A stretch of 36,387 nt of DNA from Ruminococcus difficilis. GTDB taxonomy: Bacteria; Bacillota_A; Clostridia; Oscillospirales; Acutalibacteraceae. Under the pieces are notes generated by a model. That model had not been told where the DNA came from, ran no database searches, and saw only the letters and a list, made by a program, of their open reading frames with translations. The DNA is taken from NCBI RefSeq assembly GCF_016680995.1, contig NZ_JAEQMG010000066.1, forward strand, positions 1-36,387. The letters are read 5' to 3'. This document shows, one piece after another, positions 25,500-33,000 of this stretch. Positions within the stretch are counted from its first letter, which is position 1, and each line of letters opens with the position of its first letter. Both the position numbers and the translations under genes were made by a program.

Positions 25500-27209
25500 G
25501 TGAAAAAAAATATGATTTGTGTTCTCGGACACCAGGATATCCCCATCAAGCAGGAGCAGCCGGACTTCCGCGTCGACCTGCTGCAAACCAACATCCTGCT
25601 GTTCGGTTCTCCCATGAGCGGAAAATCCAATTTGATCCGCTTGCTCACCCTGATCCTGCACAAGCTCTACCGCGAAAGGGACGAACAGATTTTTATCCTC
25701 GATTTCGGCGGCGCGCTGGCGGATCTGGAAACCCTTCCGTTGGTGTCGGCGTATTTTGACAATGCCAACGAGGAGTATGTCAAGCGCGTGTTCAAGCTGA
25801 TGGAGGATCAGCTCAAATCCAATATCTCCGCGCTCAAGGGCAAAAACTATGCCTCCTGCACGGAGCGTCAGCCGATCCACACCACCCTGTTTATCGACAA
25901 TGTCAACGCCTTTTTGGATGAGCCGCGCTACACCGCTTACCAGGAAAAGCTGGCGAAGCTGTGCCGCGACGGACTTTCCAAGGGCATCACCGTCGTCATG
26001 ACGGCGAGCTCCACCAAGGGGCTCGGCTCTTATATGAACAATTTCAAGCAAAAGATCGCGTTGGAAATGCCCGCGGAAAGCTACATGGATATTTTCAGCC
26101 ACAAGGTCATCCCCGTGGGCAACAACCCCGGACACGGCTACGCCAACGTCACCCTGCCCGCAGAGGATACGGTGGGCGCATTGCCGGCGCAGGTTCCCTA
26201 TGAGCTGCAGCTCAACCTTGCCGACGACTGCGCCGACGAGCGCTTCCAAGCCAACCTGACCCGCTATTTCGCCGACAGATCGGTCAAAAAATACCGGCGT
26301 TTTCCGGAGATACTCACCGAAGCTGCCGCCGCGGATTTTATCGACCCTGCGGACGCCGATCTTCCGGACAGCATCGACGTGACGGTCGGCTTGGACTACA
26401 CCGAGTGTAAGCCGTGCCGTATGCACTACGAGTCCGCCGGCGTCATCGCGATCTACGGCAAAAAGGAGTTCGGAAAAACCAACCTCCTGCGCCGTCTGCT
26501 GAAAAACCTGCTGTCCAATCCGCAGTACCGCTTCGTCTTTTTTGACGACGGCAGAGAGCAGCTCCGCAGTCACCTTGCCGACGAGGTGTGCGAGGAAAAA
26601 CGAAAGGTGTATTTCAGCGAATATGCCACTGTGCCGATGAAGGAGAAAAACGGCGGCATCGTCAACATGAAGCTCTCGCCGCTGCAGCAGCTGGTGCTGT
26701 ATGTTCACCGCCATTTCATCGACCTGTCTAAGGTCAGGCGCGTCGGCAACCTGGTGCTCAACGAGATTTTCGGCACCGGTCTCCAGATCGAGCCCGGCGC
26801 ACCGGAGGATTACAACCGTAACGACAACGTCGTGTTTGTCATGCAGAGCAAATTCCTCTATGTCAATTCGCCGGCGGCGAAGGTGTATATGGAGATCATT
26901 CTGCCCAATCTCGCGGCGCGTGCCGAAGAAAAGAACTGGATTTTTATATTTTCCGATATCAAAAACATCAGCGACAGCGAGATCCGCGAGTATTTCAACT
27001 ACACCATCGGTACCGCGTTTTTGCTGGATAACATCGCCGAATTTGTCAACGAGCGCGGTCAGAAATCCGTGTTCGGCAACATGGATACCAAGAGCCTCAA
27101 GGAGGAATACGCCTCCTGCGAGCTCGGCGACGGCTATATGTATTCGGTGGAGAAGGACGAGCTGAAAAAGGTCAAGCTGATCAAGGAGGGCGACGAGAAC
27201 GATGAGTGA
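25500..27209 (+). CDS. EssC-type ATPase, C-terminal part with two further nucleotide-binding domains
   Basis: This 569-aa soluble protein continues EssC. Domain 2 has Walker A LLFGSPMSGKSNLIRLL (G36, K42) and a Walker B-like strand LFIDNVNAF with D133 followed by Asn, so it lacks the usual Glu. Domain 3 has a less canonical loop IAIYGKKEFGKTNLL (G320, K326) and a likely B strand in NWIFIFSDIKN. In T7SS ATPases the C-terminal domains bind substrate signal sequences and are often degenerate, which fits. GTG at 25500 is the start, with GGAGGTGA overlapping the stop of the upstream gene. It overlaps the WXG100 gene by 8 bases. Confidence 0.85.
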   Translation: MKKNMICVLGHQDIPIKQEQPDFRVDLLQTNILLFGSPMSGKSNLIRLLTLILHKLYRERDEQIFILDFGGALADLETLPLVSAYFDNANEEYVKRVFKLMEDQLKSNISALKGKNYASCTERQPIHTTLFIDNVNAFLDEPRYTAYQEKLAKLCRDGLSKGITVVMTASSTKGLGSYMNNFKQKIALEMPAESYMDIFSHKVIPVGNNPGHGYANVTLPAEDTVGALPAQVPYELQLNLADDCADERFQANLTRYFADRSVKKYRRFPEILTEAAAADFIDPADADLPDSIDVTVGLDYTECKPCRMHYESAGVIAIYGKKEFGKTNLLRRLLKNLLSNPQYRFVFFDDGREQLRSHLADEVCEEKRKVYFSEYATVPMKEKNGGIVNMKLSPLQQLVLYVHRHFIDLSKVRRVGNLVLNEIFGTGLQIEPGAPEDYNRNDNVVFVMQSKFLYVNSPAAKVYMEIILPNLAARAEEKNWIFIFSDIKNISDSEIREYFNYTIGTAFLLDNIAEFVNERGQKSVFGNMDTKSLKEEYASCELGDGYMYSVEKDELKKVKLIKEGDENDE

Positions 27210-27528
27210 CTATGAATTTAAAAGAGCGGATATCGGCAAGCTCGAGAGCTTTGTCAGCGAAAGCGAGGAAGCCATCCGCGAATTTGCCGCCATCAGAGAC
27301 GAATTTGACAGGATCAACCGCACCCTGCTCAGCAACTGGCAGGGCAGCGGCAAGGAAGCCTACAAAAATGTTGCCGATCACATCACCGAAAAGGTCGGCG
27401 GCATCAAGGAGATCCTCGATACCATCAACGACAAGGCGCTCAAGGACATTATTGAAAAATACCACTCCATGGACGCCGAGCTCGGAGAATACAACCGACA
27501 CGCGGGCGATCCCGAGGAGGAGACGTAA
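27202..27528 (+). CDS. Canonical WXG100 protein
   Basis: The 108-aa protein is the only one in the locus with a true W-X-G: helix 1 (RADIGKLESFVSESEEAIRE), turn LSNWQGSGKEAYKN with W45-Q-G, and helix 2 followed by YHSMDAELGEYN, which resembles the C-terminal export signal. It is likely the core exported substrate or carrier. It starts 8 bases inside the EssC2 gene and its stop overlaps the next small gene (TAATG), so expression is tightly coupled to the ATPase. Confidence 0.85.
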   Translation: MSDYEFKRADIGKLESFVSESEEAIREFAAIRDEFDRINRTLLSNWQGSGKEAYKNVADHITEKVGGIKEILDTINDKALKDIIEKYHSMDAELGEYNRHAGDPEEET

Positions 27529-27686
27529 TGGCAGCGCAGGAACGACAGACCGGCGTATTCGGCGCGGTAAGAAACGAGCAGTCGCCGGTAACAGAGCAGC
27601 GCTTTTTGCGCGAAACCTCCGCGGACGATCCGCAAACGATCTACAATCTTTTTTTCCGCGAGTATGACGAGGAGAAGCAGTCATGA
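27528..27686 (+). CDS. 52-aa overlapping gene between WXG100 and kinase
   Basis: A 53-codon frame begins at the ATG inside TAATG (27528) and ends at a TGA overlapping the kinase ATG (ATGA, 27683-27686). The peptide starts MAAQERQTGVFGAVRNEQSP and ends in NLFFREYDEEKQS. A GGAGGAG site precedes it at about 6 bases. Overlaps at both ends are the typical signature of a real, translationally coupled gene. Function is unknown; a T7SS accessory or kinase-binding peptide is conceivable. Confidence 0.7.
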   Translation: MAAQERQTGVFGAVRNEQSPVTEQRFLRETSADDPQTIYNLFFREYDEEKQS

Positions 27687-29599
27687 GCACCATTATCCGC
27701 GGTACCGAGTTCAGCTATAGGATCGACACCGAGCACGGCGTCAATCACGACGGCTTTATTGCAGAGGGTACCGAGAGTATTGTTTTTAAGGGCATCAAGT
27801 TCGGCGGGGATCTGCGCTATTCCTGTGCGCTGAAATTCAAGCCCAAATACCGTCTCGCCGACTTTATGGAGCGCGAGTACAAGATCATCGAGTCGCTGCA
27901 AACCTGCCGCTCGGTGGTGCGTGTGCTCGACGTGATCGAGGATCTGGGCGACTTTTCCGTTCCTTACCGCGGCGGTGAGATTTCCGCCGAAAACTGCTTT
28001 TGCGTGGTAGAAGAGTTTATCGACGGCGAATCCCTTCAGGATTACTGTATTCACCGCTGGTTTACCTATGATAATGAGAAACGCCGCTGGGAGCGCAACA
28101 ACCGTCCCTATGACTATCGGGAGATCGTGACATTCCAGAACCAACTGGTACAATTCATGATCAATTTGTGCGAGATCATGAAGTTCGTTTCCAACACCAA
28201 CGAGGACAGCGGCAAAACCGACCCCAACAAGCCCATCATCCTGCACTGCGACATCAAGCCGGAGAACATCATGGTCACCAAGCACGGCAAGGAGCTGGTG
28301 CTGATCGACTTCGGACGTTCGCAGGATCTGGTTGACCGGCGCGTCTATCAGCACTACAACGACCAAGTCAGAAAACGCTTCATGGCGGACTACACCGACA
28401 GGCAGTGGCAGGATATCGGCAAGGACAACTTCTATTCTTACGGCACGGTCGGCTACACTGCGCCGGAATGCTACGCGCAGGCAGAAAACGGCTTGTACCC
28501 GTTTATCAATCAGATCGGCGCGCTGCAGTATGGCAGCATTTCCATTGAAAGCGACATATTCGGCTTCGGCGCGACCTTCTGGGAATGCTTCTATTCCTAC
28601 GAGCTTTGCCGCAAGGCGTTTGAAAGCGTGGAGGAAGCGACCGATCCGTCATTTTTCAATAAGGCGATCACCAAGTATTATGAGGATCGTATCCATCAGG
28701 AGCAGGTTTTGGACTATTGCGACCGCGATTTCCGCGACGTCGACATCGCTTTCCACGAATCCATAGAAGCGATCCTCAAAAAATGCACACGCACACGCGA
28801 GCAGGGCTTTCAGGAGCCCGCCAAAACGCCGAACACCTATTATCACAATTTTGCCGTCCTGCAAAACGACGTTGAGCGTGCGCGCGACGCGATCCCGTCA
28901 CTCGACCGAAAGTCCGACCCGCTGGTACGCCAGATGATCGGCGTTGCGGGCTTTTGCGGCGCGGCGATGGCGTGTTTTTTGGTGCTGTTCATTTTGCTGG
29001 AGGTTTTTGCCAATGTCTTTGCATGGGATAAATGGGGCAGACTCACCAACAGCTATACCGAAAACCAAATCGCGATGCTGATTGACATTTCCGAGGAAAT
29101 GATGAAGGTGCCGCTCGAAAAAACCCGCCAGGAAAACCTCAACGAGATCGTCCGCTTTATGCACGGCGGCGCGCCCAACGACGATGTGATCGACCAAGAG
29201 GAGGCGTCGCTGGTCACCGGTCTGTTGCAGAAGCATTTCCGCAACCAGAGCACCTGGGGACCTTATCTCGACGAGGTCATGCAGTACGCGCGCAGCGACA
29301 ATATGGACGCCGTTGCCAAGAGCGTATACCGCATCAATCTGAAGGATGAGCAAAGCAGCGAGGGATACCGGCTGGCAAAGGCGATCGCGCAGGTCAACGA
29401 TGCTGACGACGGCGACGCGGAGGTTTTGATCTCCGCCTACCGGACAGCGACGGAAATGGCAGGCAAGCCGCAGTACCAACGCGCGGTGTCCAAGCTGGCA
29501 GGCAAGCTGTTGACCGGCAAAAAGGTGGATACCATCGCCGCCGGCCTTCAGACGAACCGCAGCGACATCCGTGAACAGCTCAACGCGATTGAGCGATAG
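27683..29599 (+). CDS. Transmembrane protein kinase at the EssB position
   Basis: The 638-aa protein has a protein kinase domain (about 20-330): Gly-rich loop EGTESIVFKG, ATP-lysine K51 in CALKF, catalytic loop LHCDIKPENIM (D190, K192, N195), metal-binding D209 in LIDFGRS and GTVGYTAPE in the activation segment. The residue before the catalytic Asp is Cys and not Arg, so it is a non-RD kinase. One membrane segment lies at about 418-445 (CGAAMACFLVLFILLEVFA), followed by a soluble helical domain of 190 residues. This kinase, TM and extracytoplasmic layout is that of EssB/YukC, which is a pseudokinase in Staphylococcus and Bacillus, but here the catalytic residues are intact. It may phosphorylate T7SS components. 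GAGGAGAA precedes the ATG. Confidence 0.85.
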   Translation: MSTIIRGTEFSYRIDTEHGVNHDGFIAEGTESIVFKGIKFGGDLRYSCALKFKPKYRLADFMEREYKIIESLQTCRSVVRVLDVIEDLGDFSVPYRGGEISAENCFCVVEEFIDGESLQDYCIHRWFTYDNEKRRWERNNRPYDYREIVTFQNQLVQFMINLCEIMKFVSNTNEDSGKTDPNKPIILHCDIKPENIMVTKHGKELVLIDFGRSQDLVDRRVYQHYNDQVRKRFMADYTDRQWQDIGKDNFYSYGTVGYTAPECYAQAENGLYPFINQIGALQYGSISIESDIFGFGATFWECFYSYELCRKAFESVEEATDPSFFNKAITKYYEDRIHQEQVLDYCDRDFRDVDIAFHESIEAILKKCTRTREQGFQEPAKTPNTYYHNFAVLQNDVERARDAIPSLDRKSDPLVRQMIGVAGFCGAAMACFLVLFILLEVFANVFAWDKWGRLTNSYTENQIAMLIDISEEMMKVPLEKTRQENLNEIVRFMHGGAPNDDVIDQEEASLVTGLLQKHFRNQSTWGPYLDEVMQYARSDNMDAVAKSVYRINLKDEQSSEGYRLAKAIAQVNDADDGDAEVLISAYRTATEMAGKPQYQRAVSKLAGKLLTGKKVDTIAAGLQTNRSDIREQLNAIER

Positions 29600-29609
29600 G
29601 AGGGACAAT

Positions 29610-29942
29610 ATGGCAATTCGCACCGAAGAAGAAGAAAAAAGATTATCGGAAAAACGCAGCAACCGCAAAAAAGCGTTTGCAAAGTTCCGCGAGGATTTCA
29701 TGGCGTCCTTTCTGCTGGGCATCAAGGCAGGAGGCATCCTGACAGGCGCCCTGATCGTCCTTTATCTGGCAGCCAAGTTTATTTTCCGCTGGGATCTGTT
29801 CTACGAGACCGACTTGAACTACGCTGCGATTTTTCTGGTCTTGACCATCGTGTTTGCCTTTTTGGTGCTGATCTGTATCATGATCGCGGTGATCCTGTAT
29901 AACAACAAGCACAAGCGCAACACAAAATATACGCAGCGGTAA
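29610..29942 (+). CDS. Small two-TM membrane protein of the T7SS operon
   Basis: The 110-aa protein has a basic, highly charged N-terminus (EEEEKRLSEKRSNRKKAFA), two transmembrane helices at about 42-60 (GILTGALIVLYLAAKFIF) and 73-95 (IFLVLTIVFAFLVLICIM), and a basic tail. It is not a recognisable EssA or EsaA. By position, after the EssB-like kinase, it may be a small pore or assembly subunit. GGAGGG precedes the ATG at 29610, 10 bases after the kinase stop. An upstream in-frame start at 29571 lies inside the kinase gene and is not used. Confidence 0.75.
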   Translation: MAIRTEEEEKRLSEKRSNRKKAFAKFREDFMASFLLGIKAGGILTGALIVLYLAAKFIFRWDLFYETDLNYAAIFLVLTIVFAFLVLICIMIAVILYNNKHKRNTKYTQR

Positions 29943-30001
29943 TCAAGGCGTTCTGCCTTTTACATACAAATGAGCAAATGAGGAAAAAGGGGAGTTTACA
30001 A

Positions 30002-33000
30002 TTGACACATCGACGGATTATTGCCATCCTTTGCACGACGGTTCTGCTGTTTACGCAGTTTTCGTTTTTGGCATCGGCTGCCGGCAAAAAAGAAATCAGT
30101 CTGGATGAATCCTTTACAGACGAGCTGATCGTCACCAAGGTGTACGACGGCGCACTGACCTCCGAAATCACCTTTCCCGATTTCAAGCCGGAGGGGATTC
30201 GGAACAATCACGAGGTGGTACTTGCCGCCAATGCGGAATACGAAAGCCTCAATGCCGCTGAAGGACTCGCTGTCAAGCTGAGCGCGTTTCACTTTACCGG
30301 TAAGGACGCCGATAAATATACGCTCAAAAGTCCCGACGCTGATTTTACCTTTGAAACCACGGGCGACATCACGCAGCGGAAGCTGCACGTGATTCCCGAG
30401 GACAACGAGACGCACCTCACGACGGATACCTATCCCATTAACGTGGACTATTCGCTGAACAACGACGACATCCTTGAGGGTGAAAGCGTTTCTGTGCTCG
30501 AGGGCACCGAGCTGCGGATTGAGCAGCAGGGTGACGACTACGTCTATGCGTTCAACGAGGATGCCGGCACCGACAATGCCAACTACATCCTTGCGGTGCA
30601 GGAGGACGCTCAGCCGGATGTGCAGCGCCCCGAAGCGCCGGAGCTCGAGGAGACCTATCTTTACGGCGAAACCGCGACCGTTCTGGAGCGTCACGACTTC
30701 GGTATCATTGCAAACGGCACGGTGCGTCTGGAAATCAAGGCGACGGAGAAACAGGATCTGCCGATGCAGTTTACCCTGTACGTCAACGGCAGTCCTGCCG
30801 CAAATCTGACGAGCGACGAGGGCGAGGAATATACCGACGATGACAGCGATACCCGTTACCGTCACACGGTCACATTCCGTCTGGAGGTCGATCCGGATCA
30901 AACGGTCGAATTCAAGGACATTTACTGCCATATCGACAACGGTAATTCTATTGACAGTCCGATCACCTTCCGCATCCGCGACGACGAGACCTCCAATGCG
31001 TTGATTCTGGATACGGAGAAGCCCGCTCTCGGCGCCGATCCCGACACTCAACCCAAGGTGACTTACGATAACCGCGAGAAAAAGATCAAGGTCAGCGGTT
31101 CTGTCACCGACAGCGGCTCCGGTATTGCCAAGCTGGAATACAAGTGGGGAGAGGACAAGGATTATGAGGAGGTCCCGCTGGACGCCGGCGACGACAATCC
31201 GAATAACGAGGTACGGCTGGACATCATCGAAACCGAGTACAATTCGGACAAGCTGCCGGAGTCGGACGAGGGCAAGTACAAGCTGTACCTGCGCATCACC
31301 GACCGCGTCGGCAACGTCTGCGAGCCCGAGGCGAAGTCCTACTCCGAAGACGGCGCAGACGGCAGAGACAGCAAGCCGCCTCATGCGACCGCCATTTCCC
31401 TTAAGCCCGCAGACGATCAGCGCAGCCTCAAGGATGTGCTGACGCCTTACGAATTCGGCAACTACTTCAATGACGCGGTCATTCTGACCATGGTCGTCAA
31501 GGATCGCGCGGAGGGCAAAGTCGCCTCCGAAATACAGTCGGTCAGCCTGATCGACAAGGATGCCGACCCCGAAACCGTCATCAATGCAGAGGCGGGCGAG
31601 AACGACGAGTACCGTTTCAACCTGACCAAAGAGCCGCGCGAGCTGAAAAACCTCTGCGTCAAAATGACGGATGAATACGGCAACTCGGAAACCAAGACCC
31701 TCCGCGAGCTGTTTGCGGAGCTGGGCAGCGCCGACGCGTTTGCATGGGACACCATCACCTCCGACCGATGGGTCACAGACATCAACGCGCCTCACATCGA
31801 CGTCAAGATCGACGGCAACATCGAGGATGAGGACAACCTGATTTTCGGTAAGGAAGGCGGCAGCATCAACACCGAGATTTCCGACTCCGATCCGGTTGCC
31901 GACAAGGATCTGCAGTATATCAAGATCACTTATCGCTTCATGCCGGCAGGCAGCGATCAATTCGGCGACGAGACGGTCGTCGAGGAGCTCACCTTCGATT
32001 CCAATACCGAGGAAAGCTACGAGTTCCCACTGGACACCGCTTCCGATGCGTTCCAAAACGGCACATATGTCTATTGCTTTACCGCCAAGGACTTCGCCGG
32101 CAACAGCAACACGGAGACCAGAGAATTCGAGATCGACCACAGCGATCCGACCGGCTATATCGAGGTGGTGTCGCCGGAGGTTCGGCAAATCACCTACGAC
32201 GGCGGCATTACCGAAAACTGGGTCATAGAGGATACGTCATCCCATGCGGTGACCTTCCGCATCCATCCCCAGACCACCGGTTCCCGTGTCAAGTGGCTCA
32301 ATGTCACCGTTAACGGTCATCGGAACAGATATCCCTATCACCCCGAGGACGGCTATCTGGAAATCAGCGTCAGCAAGGACGACATTCCCTATGACAACGA
32401 TTGCTATCATGTCAGCGCCCAAATCGTTACCCGTTCAAGGAATGCCGCTACGGCGGAGTATACGCTCCATGTCGATACGCAGGATCCCACCGTACAGCGC
32501 GTCACCGCGGCGAAAAAGAATAATTTCCTGCAAAATGCGATCAACTTCCTGACCTTCGGCGCCTTCTTCAATGATTCCGTTATCCTCAGCGTTACCGCCA
32601 ACGACGGCGACTACGGCGTCGGACCGGATTACGCGGTGTTCACCTACAAAATTGACGACGACGAGATCGTTTCCGATCCGATTTATTTCAACAACACCAA
32701 GTCCGGTGACGAGAAAACCGTTTCCCATGATTTGGAGCTTCTCGAGGATCCCGGCGTTGTCTGCGCAAATGTCGAGGTCAAGGTCGTGGACAAGCTGGGC
32801 AAGGAGACGATCATCCAGCCTGACATCAGCGACGCGAATTCCGACGATTCCTCCGGCAATAACCTTGTCATGCTCGAAAACGTCATTCCCGCGGCAAAGC
32901 TGACGCTTCCGCCCTGTGAAGGCGCCGCCCGCTCCGACAACCAGATCTGGTATCGTCACGATCAGGAAATCGCCCTCGGCGTTTCCGACGATGAATCCGG

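Noticed and set aside
25470..25520. Frameshift in a single essC gene as the reason for the split
   Set aside because: The second gene has its own GGAGGTGA and GTG start, and each protein begins and ends at a domain boundary. The same division is known in mycobacteria.
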